A stretch of 64,000 nt of DNA from Doryteuthis pealeii (lineage: Eukaryota > Mollusca > Cephalopoda > Myopsida > Loliginidae), in NCBI GenBank assembly GCA_023376005.1, contig CM042152.1, forward strand, positions 89,811,740 through 89,875,739, read 5' to 3'. A program made the translations under genes and the position numbers. Every line of letters starts with the position of its first letter. Positions within the stretch are counted from its first letter, which is position 1. Shown here piece by piece: positions 21,311 through 31,023 of the stretch. The notes beneath the pieces are model-generated. The model did not search any database. It saw only the letters and a list, made by a program, of their open reading frames with translations, and had not been told where the DNA came from.

Positions 21311-21478
21311 GGAACTTTGAACCAAACCCTTTATTTAGTCCACGGGGGTATCCTGTTCTCATTCCGCTAACCATAGCTGGGGTAGGAGTTGTGTTAATTA
21401 TTTTTCTAAACTGCCTCTGCTCAGGATTGAACTCAGGATCCAGAGATAACTGTCACTTAGAATGACAAGAAAGTTCCC
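21311..21478. repeat. 168-bp tandem unit 1 (V internal body)
   Basis: Starts GGAACTTTGAACCAAACCC and ends AAAGTTCCC. On the minus strand it contains GGATCCTGAGTTCAATCCTGAG, whose GAGTTCAATCC resembles a polymerase III B box. The same body occurs on the plus strand at 28895-29060 followed by a V 3' end. Confidence 0.8.
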
Positions 21479-21644
21479 GGAACTTTGAACCAAACCCTTT
21501 ATTTAGTCCACGGGGTATCCTGTTCTCATTCCGCTAACCATAGCTGGGTAGGAGTTGTGTTAATTATTTTTCTAACTGCCTCTACTCAGGATTGAACTCA
21601 GGATCCAGAGATAACTGTCACTTAGAATGACAAGAAAATTCCCG
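21479..21644. repeat. 166-bp tandem unit 2 (V internal body)
   Basis: Head-to-tail copy of 21311-21478 with only a few differences (single-base gaps in GGGG runs, CTGCTC versus CTACTC). The near-identity points to a fairly recent duplication. Confidence 0.85.
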
Positions 21645-21833
21645 AGTTGAAAAGAAGGTTCCCGAGTTCAAAAGAAGGTTCCCGATTCCGAAAAGAAATA
21701 CCTGAGAAGGCCAGAGGGCATATCGGCCGAAATGTTGTACAAATAACAATGAAGATGGGGACAATAGTCCGAATGACGCAGATAATACTAATCTTCAAGC
21801 CTCATCGCAAACATTCAGAGAAATGCCAAGATG
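21640..21833 (+). mobile_element. Family V module, right
   Basis: Contains GAAGGTTCCCGAG repeats, CCTGAGAAGGCCAGAGGGC, CGGCCGAAATGTTG, GATGGGGACAATAGTCC and AATACTAATCTTC. It is the mirror of 21115-21310. The first core box here is CTGAGA, one base shorter than on the left side. Confidence 0.75.
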
Positions 21834-21837
21834 AGTT

Positions 21838-21890
21838 CAAATCCTGGACATGGCTATTTTCATTTTACATAGCATTAATACCCTTGGGAC
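21838..21890 (+). mobile_element. SINE-B, left part of split copy
   Basis: AATCCTGGACATGGC, TTTTACATAGCATTAATACCC and TTGGGA match SINE-B. The copy resumes at 22431 after an inserted element. Confidence 0.7.
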
Positions 21891-22430
21891 AATTCCATGT
21901 CAAATCATCCAGAAAAAAGTAAAATTGTCACCCACCCCCTTCAATTTTTCTGAAATTTTGTACAGGTGTGGATTGTGTTAAAGTTAGACATTCTTCAAAA
22001 TTTGAGCTTTCAATTCCAAGAATTGGCAGAGTTATGTCTATTTTTAACTCTCCAAATTTGGTGGGGTTCGCAAAAAATGGTGACTTTTTGTAATCTATTC
22101 TTGTCTGTAAAATGAGTTCTAGAGCTTCCCTACTTGTAAAAATTGGTTTATAAAAGCATTTTTTCCCAAGAAATCCACAAATGCTATTGAAAATGTCTGA
22201 AAGTCAACCAATTTTAAGTTATTGATGATTTTTTGATTTTTTCATAGCAAGATCAATATTCCAATGTGGCACTGAATCTAAGACAATTTTTTTTCTATTA
22301 TTATTTTACATATATTGAACATTTTTGTACAAAAAGATAGTTTGGTGTTTGCCCAGAACCAAAAGCTGTACAAAATTTCAGATCAATTGAAGGGGTGGAT
22401 GACATGGCCTGGATGATTTGACATTGAATT
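21891..22430. mobile_element. 540-bp element with long terminal inverted repeats
   Basis: Both ends carry AATTC(C/A)ATGTCAAATCATCCAG as inverted repeats, and the similarity continues inward (CACCCACCCCCTTCAATT and CTGAAATTTTGTACAG against their complements near 22360-22410), giving inverted repeats of about 75 bp. The flanks repeat ACCCTTGGGA / ACCCCTTGGGA, a target duplication of about 9-10 bp with one slip. No ORF. It is a MITE-like non-autonomous DNA transposon; superfamily unassigned. A third terminus occurs at 31633-31655. Confidence 0.75.
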
Positions 22431-22562
22431 ACCCCTTGGGAAAAGTACAAATCCAACTATTCTTCCTCCATCTATGGGTAAATAGTAGGGCAGATTAGGC
22501 TCTTTAACCTTGGTATAGCAACTGATCTAGGAGAAGGAAAACTCTGAATTCAACCAACGGGA
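22431..22562 (+). mobile_element. SINE-B, right part of split copy
   Basis: Resumes CCCTTGGGAAAAGTACAAATCC, then TATGGGTAAATAGTAGGGCAG, CTAGGAGAAGGAAAACTCTGAATTC. With 21838-21890 it forms one SINE-B interrupted by the 540-bp element. Confidence 0.7.
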
Positions 22563-23071
22563 CTAAATATCTTTTTACACACCAAGCAAACTAATAACAC
22601 GAAGGAATATTGTGAAAAATAAACTAACAAATATAATGTTATGGTAATTTATGCATGAACTCTTCCAATATAAATAGCAGCAGGTTCTCACTTAATCGAG
22701 AGTTAATATTTCAGGGGACAGTCTCGCGTGTAACTGTCTCATTTGTATATGTTTGTACTACTGTCCTTTGTTAATATATTTGTTTAACTCATTTCTTCTC
22801 TGGTGTCTTTATTCTGTCCCCTAACCAGGCCACAACATGTAAGAGTCAAGTAAACACATAGACAAGGTAAATGTCAGGAGATGACTTGATGTTACCAAAC
22901 ATAAGAAGCATTGGGGACAGTAGGTATGTAATGATATGACCTCAGTGTCATTGGTTGAGAAAGTGCAGGTAAGAATCAAATACACCTGGAATGATGTTGC
23001 AGTATAAACAAAATGTCTGGTTTTATAAACTGATTGAACATAAATATAGGCATCACAGTCTGGCAGATTTG

Positions 23072-23125
23072 GTTTGGTTTAGTTTTTTTATGGCATATCA
23101 ACCTCAGTGGGTCATTTAATGCCGA
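23072..23125 (-). mobile_element. LINE-R 3' terminus, part before LTR insertion
   Basis: TATGGCATATCAACCTCAGTGGGTCATTTAATGCCGA is the LINE-R 3' end (plus-strand reading). The element continues at 23531 after an inserted LTR-P. Confidence 0.75.
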
Positions 23126-23129
23126 TAAG

Positions 23130-23526
23130 TGTTGCATAATCTATGCAGTTACATAAGATTATTGTCAAACCCCTGTATTTCTGAAGGGATTGCCCTTTTC
23201 ATATATAAATATTATACATATATATATATAAATACGTGAAGTTACGTGGGACCTGGTTGGGTCTTCAGTTTCGGCTTGGACGTCAGGCAGATAAGATATG
23301 TCTGCTTACCTGGGACTCACCTGCATACGCGCGAAATGTTTAGTTAAGAAATAAAAGTTTAAATAAATAATATGGTTTTGTGGATGATGAATGTCTTGGC
23401 AACAAGATTGACCTAGAAGACCAGACACGAAGTCCCCAAGACTAGGTCCAGATGCTGGAAGAAGAACGTAAGATACCAAAGATGAACAGAAGAATAATAG
23501 AAGTAAGAAAGAAAGGGTATACAACA
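23130..23526 (+). mobile_element. LTR-P solo LTR, copy 1
   Basis: Starts TGTTGCATAATC and ends GTATACAACA, the TG...CA form of an LTR. Exact 4-bp direct repeats TAAG flank it (23126-23129, 23527-23530). Internal words CCCTGTATTTCT, GTTACGTGGGACCTG, AAATAAAAGT (possible poly-A signal) and GTATACAAC match copies at 26331 and 38665. It sits inside a LINE-R. No internal retrotransposon region or second LTR is adjacent, so it is a solo LTR. Confidence 0.85.
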
Positions 23527-23530
23527 TAAG

Positions 23531-24110
23531 GTTTTGAATAAAGTCATTCTTAATGGATACTCAATTTTTTTATAAACACATTTTCTATTTAACCCATAGA
23601 TGGGACCCTAACAGGTACTACCACTCCAGGTCAGAGTGGACCAGCGAGCAATGGTGATGAAGGTGTGCTCCACATTCCCCAAACCTCCAAAATTTGAACC
23701 TCACCATCAGATAGAATTTAACGTCTTTCCCAGGACATGAAGACCCTCAGCCACCACCTTCTAGCACCCATATGATAAAAAGGTTGGGAGTTTGCCATAA
23801 GGGCAACAGGGTTGGGGCAATCATATAGGTGCTAGGGCTTGATGTAACCAGCCGATTGATCAGAGGAGGCTTCTCCAATCACCCGTCTAGCCCAAGAAAC
23901 GGCCAAACTGAAGTATTGCAAGTCATTGACTGCTCACTACCAGGGTTCTATCCTTAAGCGTCACAGGTCACCTCCCACAGCCAACAAGTGGCACCATTGG
24001 GGGAGTCTTACCCCTCTGCAGAGGTGAAGTCGGTGTATTCTAACGCCCCATCTGACAGGTGGCAATCTGGTAGAGTAGGTGGCTCTGATACAAGTAACTC
24101 AAAAGTGTCA
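23531..24110 (-). mobile_element. LINE-R 3' UTR, main part
   Basis: GTTTTGAATAAAGTCATTCTTAATGG continues the LINE-R interrupted at 23126, followed by the complete UTR word series up to GTGTATTCTAACGCCCC and ATCTGACAGGTGG. Confidence 0.8.
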
Positions 24111-24289
24111 AGATTTTTGTAAGCTGATTAGTATTCAACAGTTGCAAGAATTTTTGGCGCAGTGGGGGACGCACGCAAGCACGCATGCGATTGGAGGTAT
24201 GTGTAATAAGTGTTCGCAATGCCGACAGGCGTAGAGTCACACCCAAGTATGTTTTTACGTGCAGGGTTATAAAACAGGTGCACGCAATG

Positions 24290-24560
24290 ATAAAGAAAAG
24301 TAAATGGGGGTGGTGAAAAAAGGAGTAAAAAAGATAGAAGAAGCATGAAAAAGGGATAGACAAAAGACATGGTGAAAAAGGACAAAAAAGGGATAGACAA
24401 AAGACATGGTGAAAAAGGTAGAGAATAAATAAAGAATGAATGAATGAAAGAGAGAAAAAAAGAAAGTAAGAAATCGTTGAAGTTGGAAACAAGTAGGGAG
24501 AAAGGGGAATTGGGAAATATATAGAAGAACAATGAACAAAGGAAAAAAGGGATAGATGTG
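24290..24560 (+). repeat. Polypurine tract with internal duplication
   Basis: About 270 bp almost free of C and with few T on the plus strand. GAAAAAGGGATAGACAAAAG followed by ACATGGTGAAAAAGG occurs twice, 42 bp apart. The complementary strand gives long F/S/L-rich ORFs (up to 183 codons at 24040-24591) that I consider spurious. Confidence 0.8.
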
Positions 24561-24789
24561 TTTTACTTATTTTTCGGTGAAGCTTTTTCAATAGTAATTA
24601 TTATTAATTAATTTTTAGCAGCAATGAAAAGCAACTAAAATTAAAAGAGGTATCAAAGAAAATACTAGTCAAAATTAGAAATAATGATTTCTATTCCTTC
24701 ATATAAAATTAAAATAAAATATTAACACTTCTAGTGAATAAAAACACTAAAAGAACTTGATACTATTGAGAATTCTGAGGTATGGGGGT

Positions 24790-25045
24790 TATCGTCCTTG
24801 TCTACAAGCCTCTGTTTTGAACCAACCAATCCCGAGCCAGCATACTTTGGCGGCAAAGCCGAATAAGCAAACTCGCCCTCTTCTGATCCAGCTTTAAACG
24901 GGAATAGACCTAAAAAAAGGGTCACTCCTCTTCCTCAACAACCAGCATTGGAGTCGGACATCAGAAAGTCTATCATATCCAAACCTACAGAAGGCCGTAG
25001 CAAGGGCTCCGATAATACTTTATCTCAGGACTCAGATAAGTGACA
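24790..25045 (+). other. Possible coding remnant, unidentified
   Basis: Less AT-rich than its surroundings. One plus frame reads NGNRPKKRVTPLPQQPAL and then SKPTEGRSKG with D/S-rich sequence after it, and an adjacent frame reads AAKPNKQTRP just upstream. The composition looks like a disordered, protein-coding segment (retroelement ORF1/gag or an exon), but no motif is diagnostic and a frame change is needed. Confidence 0.25.
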
Positions 25046-25374
25046 AATTATAAACATTTGTGCAGACGAACTAAAGTTTACAATCCTATTGTTTTATGTA
25101 ATACACATCTTTTATTTCTATTTCTAGTTGTTTGGTTATTTCTTTAACTCTTAACCTGTCTGCCACACTCGTGGTTAACTCCATATTGCATACTTTGAGT
25201 ACTGTCACTTCGTGTCTAGTTTCTTTATACCTCACTATCAGATGTCATACCCAGGACACTTCTTTTTGGGGGAAATCCTATCACTCTGCATGGGCGAATT
25301 AATTTTGACTCTATATAAAAACATTTTTTTAAAATGGTAATGCTTGATTTTTGAATGGGAGTGTGCGCACACAC

Positions 25375-25559
25375 ACATATATATGTATGCTTTTAATATT
25401 TTACAAAGATAGCTATATCACAAAATGATAGTTGATTATAAATATGAGAGTATAGATATATATATATAGAGAGACATAAATACACACACATATATATATG
25501 CTTTGAATATTTAAAAAAATAGCTCCATCACAAAGTAGCAGTTAATTATGAATATGAGA

Positions 25560-25602
<43 letters not shown>

Positions 25603-25604
25603 GG
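25375..25604. repeat. CA/TA microsatellites in a tandem duplication
   Basis: The block at about 25382-25455 (GCTTTTAATATTTTACAAAGATAGC...GAATATGAGAG-like end) recurs at 25497-25567 with about 115-bp spacing, each bounded by CACACA/TATATA runs. A pure TA run lies at 25562-25600. Confidence 0.7.
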
Positions 25605-25726
25605 ACTCTCCTATCGAGAACGATAGATGAGGGTCAGCAGTGAGTGATTTATTCTTTATAATAGTGACAAAGATGAAATACTGAATTAGATGTGACTTTG
25701 GATTCTGCCATTATAATTGCTTTCAT

Positions 25727-25805
25727 AGCTTAGTTGGTAAAACAGCTGGTATGGATAACCAGGTTTGTAGGAGAGATCAGTTCAAGCCTCACTGAGAGCT
25801 CATTT
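25727..25805 (+). mobile_element. tRNA-like SINE head fragment
   Basis: TAGCTTAGTTGGTAAAACAG resembles a polymerase III A box and CAGTTCAAGCCTC a B box at a tRNA-like distance. It is not a convincing functional tRNA (poor acceptor-stem pairing), so a SINE head or tRNA pseudogene is more likely. Confidence 0.45.
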
Positions 25806-25964
25806 ATTATTGTCTCTGATACTTACTGTTTCTCACTCTAATAGAAATAATTTCCTGAGTGAGTTGCAATAAAGAGCAATTCAATTTTTTTAAAGATTTG
25901 TTTGTTTTTAAATACAAGTCAAAATCAATAAATAATGAAAGAGTGTGTACAGATTTGTATAGAC

Positions 25965-26255
25965 TGATCAGTATTCAACTGTTTTGTAAGTTGAATCTGC
26001 TTCTGAGAATCCAGACTTGGTAAGTGGTTTAAATAGCAGCTTGGGCTATTCTACTATGTGGCATGGTCAAGTCTATTTCTAGGATTTTGATTGACTGGTG
26101 GTTTTAGTGTGTATATTTTTATCCATATCTACTGAACACTTGACCATTTCCTCTCAGTTGCTACAGAGTGTATTCAGTTACTGACTTTTTTGTCTGGTGA
26201 CTGGATGCTAGTCACAGCCTCCCTGTGAAGGTGAGTATGATGTTCATCCTACAAA
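25965..26255 (+). mobile_element. T2 element, copy 2
   Basis: Plus-strand partner of 20195-20480: TCCAGACTTGGTAAGTGG, TTGATTGACTGGTGGTTTTA, TATTCAGTTACTGAC, GTCTGGTGACTGGATGCTAG and CCTGTGAAGGTGAGTATG. Confidence 0.6.
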
Positions 26256-26330
26256 AAGGAATAAATTCAGATATATGTGTGTGTGGAGGGGGGTGAGACA
26301 AGGGTGGTTCTAACTAGGGTAAACGGTAAT

Positions 26331-26788
26331 TGTTACATAATCTATGCGGTTGCATAAGATTATTGTCAATCCCCTGTATTTCTAAAGGGATGGCCCTTTT
26401 CATATCAACGGCGGGACTTTCCATGGAATAGTACAGAAAGCCCGCGAAATATGTGAAGTTACGTGGGACCTGATTGGGTCCTCAGTTTCAGTTTGGACGT
26501 CGGGCAGAGATGTACTGCCTTAACTGGAACTCACTGAATACACCCGCTACGTTAGTCAGATGTTTAGTTACATGAAATGTTTAGTTAAGTAAATAAAAGC
26601 TTAAGAAAATAACACGGTTTTGTGATTAATGAATGTCTTGGTAACAAGACTGATCTAAAAGGAGAAATGAGTTAAGTGCGACCGACCACCAAGACGAGGT
26701 CCAGATGTTAGAAGAGATGCTAGAAGAACTTAAGATATCAAAGACGCCAGAAGAAGAATAGAAGTAAGTAAAAGAAGGGTATACAACA
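26331..26788 (+). mobile_element. LTR-P solo LTR, copy 2
   Basis: TGTTACATAATC...GTATACAACA with exact flanking TAAT (26327-26330 and 26789-26792). Full length, about 458 bp, with AATAAA at 26592. It is more complete than copy 1 in the stretch ATCAACGGCGGGACTTTCC to AAAGCCCGCGAAAT, which copy 1 replaced by a TA repeat. No internal region follows. Confidence 0.85.
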
Positions 26789-26809
26789 TAATTTCTGCTC
26801 ATTTGAACT

Positions 26810-26925
26810 ACTGGGGCCGCACCACCAGATACAATTTAGTATCATACCCAAGACAAGTTTTTTTTTTTTAGAGGAAGGGGCTTTACCTCTGAGCAGAGGA
26901 TACTGTTAGCATATACCAAGCCCTA
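26810..26925 (-). mobile_element. LINE-R-like short fragment
   Basis: GCACCACCAGATACAATTTAGTATCATACCCAAGACA and TTACCTCTGAGCAGAGGA resemble separated LINE-R UTR words with a deletion between them. Diverged. Confidence 0.4.
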
Positions 26926-27192
26926 TCAACAGTGCTGGCAGATTTTTGTGGATGACTTCAACCCTCATAGGATGCTCACTGTAAGTTTTCATCACACATA
27001 TACATTTTCATTAATTACTCCTTGGTTGTTATAATGACATTCATAAAAAAATGTAGTCATTATATTTGGTGCAAAATTCTAACTAGATAATTTGTTTTGA
27101 ATGTGTACATGTCTTTGGGTAAATTGTTAACCACTCCTTACCCAACTCAATATTATTATTATTATTTCACTCTTTGTGAGTTTTTCACACCA

Positions 27193-27832
27193 GCTTGTTT
27201 GTTTGTTTTTTTATGGCATATCAACCTCAGTGGGACATTTAATGCTGACAAAATTTTGAAATAAATTCATTCTTAATGGATAATCAGTTTTGTTTATGAA
27301 CTCAGGTTTAATGCTGATAAGGTTTTGAAATAAAGTCATTCTTTTTATAAACACATTTTTCTATTTAACCCATAGATGTGACCCTAACAGGTACTACCAC
27401 TCCGGGTCATAGTGGATCAGGGAGCAATAGTGATGAAGAGGTGCTCCACATTCCCCAAATCTCCAGAACTGGAACCCCACCATCAGATAGAGTTTAACAT
27501 CATTCTCAGGACAAGATGACCTCAGCCATCACCTTATAGCCCACATATGATAAAAAGGGTGGGGGCTTGCCATAAGGGCAATAGGTTTGGGTCAGTCATA
27601 TAGGTGCTAGGGCTTGACCTGACCAGCCGTTTGACTGGAGGGAGCTTCTCCGACCACCCATCTAGCCTAAGTAAGGGTCTAAGTGGAGTGTTGCATGTCA
27701 TGAACTGCTCATCCACCTGGGTTCCATCTTAAGCATCACGGGTCACCACTCACGGTCAACAAGTGACCCCATTGGGGGAGTCTTACCCCTCTGCAGAGAT
27801 GCAGCCAGTGTATTCTAATGCCCCAGGGCAGT
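27193..27832 (-). mobile_element. LINE-R 3' UTR copy
   Basis: From the tail-side TTTTTTTATGGCATATCAACC to GTGTATTCTAATGCCCCAGG, continuing directly into the coding remnant at 27833-28030. It has an internal duplication near its 3' end (TTTAATGCTGA...TTTTGAAATAAA at 27238 and again at 27308). This copy links the UTR to the protein and so fixes the true orientation as minus. Confidence 0.8.
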
Positions 27833-28050
27833 CACACCATCAGATTCTAGTGGTATTTCACTAGAGTCTGAGTGACAGCAAATCTCCTCAGATCTCCAAA
27901 GACTCTTTTGAGTATTCGAGTTGATCATGCTGTGGTCTGTATGGTCTTGATTCTTCCTCTGATTTTCAGTTTCACTGGGAACTGTTTCTAGTACATCAAC
28001 TATTATTAAGATCACTGTCACCTCCGTGGTCCAAAATTTTTTCAGCTCCA
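27833..28050 (-). pseudogene. LINE-R reverse-transcriptase-protein C-terminus, frameshifted
   Basis: On the minus strand GAAAATCAGAGGAAGAATC, CAGACCACAGCATGATC, RILKRV and DLLSLRL fragments appear in different frames. Together with the intact-frame versions at 14685-14840 and 59440-59560 they represent the C-terminal motif (ELxIRGRI...ALLRSARI...LLSLRL) seen downstream of the reverse transcriptase in many LINE-type proteins of marine invertebrates. Family knowledge is from memory; the frameshift is seen directly. Confidence 0.6.
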
Positions 28051-28478
28051 AGATCTATTATTACAATTAATATTCCTACAATCCATTTTTCCTATCATAC
28101 TGTAACTTTATATTTCAATTACATAAGGGATATATTCTGAAGTTGGTATTTGGTATATTATCGCAGTAGTTGCTGGTATGTCGAATAGCAATACGTCTGC
28201 CCAGTAAGCTTAGGTTTTAGGCTTAGGTATAGGTGCCTGTACCAACACAGTGTCGACTATTTATACATGACACTCTCCAATCAGATTATAGAGAGGGGGT
28301 ACCAAGGTATTTACATATTCATTACATCACATTAAATGCTTACATATAAATATACAAAATTTTTTCTAATATTCTTTTCTGAAATGAAGTGGGGGTCTAA
28401 GATACGTATAGATCTTATAAGCTAAAGTATACAGACATGGTGGAAAATAGGTGTTGTTTAAGTTATGTTTTTTTATTT
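28051..28478. other. AT-rich spacer
   Basis: No repeat or coding feature recognised. Confidence 0.4.
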
Positions 28479-28483
28479 GTCTG

Positions 28484-28789
28484 TATTGAAGTCAGTAAGT
28501 CTACTGTTGGTTTGAATAACAGCAGCTAACTAAGTACAACTTAAACAGTGTCCAAGACAGTTGGTATATATAGAAATCAAGAATGACCCATTCATGAATT
28601 TGGGTGATTCCATTCCTTGAGTTCTGATTGGCTGCTTGACTGCTTGATTTGAATGATATTGTGGAGTTTTATATATATCCTGTCATTCTGCAGTAGACTT
28701 TGTGACTATTCAGATTTGTATTTAAGTTACAACCGTTTGTTGCCTTGTCTTCCCAGTTTAACGGTAATTGGAACTTTAATTATTCTTCA
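28484..28789 (+). mobile_element. T element, copy 1
   Basis: 306 bp from TATTGAAGTCAG to TTATTCTTCA, flanked by exact 5-bp direct repeats GTCTG (28479-28483, 28790-28794). Nearly the same length and strongly similar to 44916-45223. A TATA-like word (GTATATATAG) and the words GATTGGCTGCTTGACTGC, GTTACAACCGTTTG occur. A 5-bp target duplication fits some LTR retrotransposons, but the ends are not TG...CA. Confidence 0.75.
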
Positions 28790-28894
28790 GTCTGAATTTT
28801 TTATCATTTAGATTTTTTGGACTTTATTGTTATGTACATAATGTTTCAGCCAATGCGCCCTCTGCAATGAATATAAAGGTTGAGTTAATACAGT

Positions 28895-29175
28895 TCCAAG
28901 TGACAATCATCTGGAGGTTGCAGGTTCAATCCTGACTACAGGTGAAAATAACAGAATACTTATAGCTTAACACTTGCACCCAGTTATAGTTAATGGAATG
29001 AAAACAATTCACTCCAAGGGATTAAATAAAGGGTTTGGTTCAAAGTTCAATGAAGGCTCCTGAATTTAACAAGAAACATCTGAAGAAGGTAGGAAGGAAC
29101 ACTGGCTGAAAAATTGTGCATACAACAATAAAGATTTTATTTTTATTTAGATTTTTTCACTGCTGTAGTCCAAAA
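28895..29175 (+). mobile_element. Family V element, near full-length single copy
   Basis: Begins with a tRNA-like B-box word (GCAGGTTCAATCCTG), runs through TAAATAAAGGGTTTGGTTCAAAGTT (complement of the tandem units at 21311-21644), then CATCTGAAGAAGG and CAATAAAGATT. It shows the normal order of family V: polymerase III-like head, body, CTGAAGAAGG-containing 3' end. Confidence 0.6.
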
Positions 29176-29226
29176 AATCTATATAAAAAAAATCTAGTGT
29201 TAAAATTCCCCAAACTTTAACTATTA

Positions 29227-29757
<531 letters not shown>

Positions 29758-29948
29758 GTCCAGCGGAAATCCTTGGTAAACAATCCTTTGGTTGTAAGTT
29801 CCTTTGTCAATGATTGCAAATGAATATTGGGTCAGTAACAGGGATTAAGTAGTCAACTAGCCATGCATTATGGCTGTTGATTGGTGGAGGAATAGACCAC
29901 GTGACCTTGCCCAGTCTATAGATTTAGGTGGTGAATTGTAGCAGAGCT

Positions 29949-30047
29949 TATACCCTAAAAACAATCTAACAGTAACGTTGAAAGGAATATGAATTCCATC
30001 CTGAGAGATAAGCTAAGATTCTAGTTTAAAAAAGATGAGAAATGCAA
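29949..30047 (+). repeat. Flanking direct repeat, left
   Basis: TATACCCTAAAAACAATCT...TTTAAAAAAGATGA. Matches 30418-30536 except for an 18-bp segment missing here (CTTGGTATGTAGTTGAAC region). Confidence 0.8.
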
Positions 30048-30297
30048 ACCCACCCGGTTTCGACCGGGGGTCCGGTGAGCTTCGGCCGCTGGACCGGTTA
30101 TGTTATAATAATAGCGATTTGAAGGGGCAGGGCTGGGTTTATTGCCCAGTGCCTGAGGCGCCCCCCTTGAGGGGGAATGCCGACGGGATCGATGCAATTT
30201 TTCACCTGCCACCTATGAGCTTCGGTTTGTGGGTGGTCCCACGTTAATAGGGCCTTGTGCCTAACCCATACAAGTGGGGTACGAGGTGAAAGTGCAC
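30048..30297 (+). mobile_element. SINE-C GC-rich module
   Basis: Strikingly GC-rich for the window, with nested complementary words (ACCCGGTTTCGACCGGGGGTCC; GGCGCCCCCCTTGAGGGGG). The same module occurs inverted and alone at 34812-34988, without the tRNA part. Non-coding. Confidence 0.7.
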
Positions 30298-30412
30298 CTC
30301 TCGTGGTGTAATGGTTAGCAAGTTAGGTTTGCAGACCATTGTTAGTGAGTTCGATTCTCATTGGGAGCCCCATACTTCTGGCCTTGTGCCATATCTAAGC
30401 TAAGCTTAGTAA
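30298..30412 (+). mobile_element. SINE-C tRNA-Cys-like module
   Basis: A box TGGTGTAATGGTTAGCAAG, anticodon-loop-like TTTGCAGACC (GCA, cysteine) and B box GAGTTCGATTCTC at tRNA spacing, then TTCTGGCCTTGTGCCATATC. The same module without the GC-rich part lies inverted at 58512-58622, so the two modules are separable. Acceptor-end pairing is imperfect, favouring a SINE over a working tRNA gene. Confidence 0.65.
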
Positions 30413-30417
30413 ATAAC

Positions 30418-30536
30418 TATACCCTAAAAACAATCTGACAGTAACGCTTGGTATGTAGTTGAACTTGAAAGGAATATGAATTTCATCCTGAGAGACAAGC
30501 TAAGATTCTAGTTTAAAAAAGACGAAAAATGTAAAT
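30418..30536 (+). repeat. Flanking direct repeat, right
   Basis: Longer copy of 29949-30047. At about 100-120 bp it is too long for a retroposition target duplication. Confidence 0.8.
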
Positions 30537-30984
30537 GTAAAGGTATCACTTTTCATGGGAAATACATTCTTGATTCAATGAGCACATGCCTCTACAAATA
30601 TACACCATAGTTTTAGTTTTATGATAGAAACACACAATTACAGGTTAGGTCGTATTGTAAATCAATGTGTAACCCCTGCCTTTGAAGAGCACATCCAAGT
30701 TTACAGTGATCTACATACTGCTGTTCAAATGCTGCATCTTATTCACAAATGAGTTTATGCTAGACTGAACAGCCACTTACTTGGGAGTTCCAGTTATTAA
30801 CCCTGATTTTCAGAACGTTAAGGTTATTCGCAATATTTTTGAAACACTTTCTCAGGGGATGATTTTTGGTACTTGGTGTGGTAAGAAATAAAGTAACACA
30901 GAATTAGAACAATTATTTGGAATTGAATTAACAAGTACCAAACTTTATTTAGCTAAATGAAACTCAGCCACAAATACTATATTG

Positions 30985-31021
<37 letters not shown>
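30985..31021. repeat. (TA)n microsatellite
   Basis: Pure TA run. Confidence 0.9.

Positions 31022-31023
<2 letters not shown>

Noticed and set aside
24040..24591. 183-codon minus-strand ORF, longest in the window
   Set aside because: It is the complement of a polypurine tract; the product is F/S/L/I-rich low complexity, with other long frames overlapping it. No domain.
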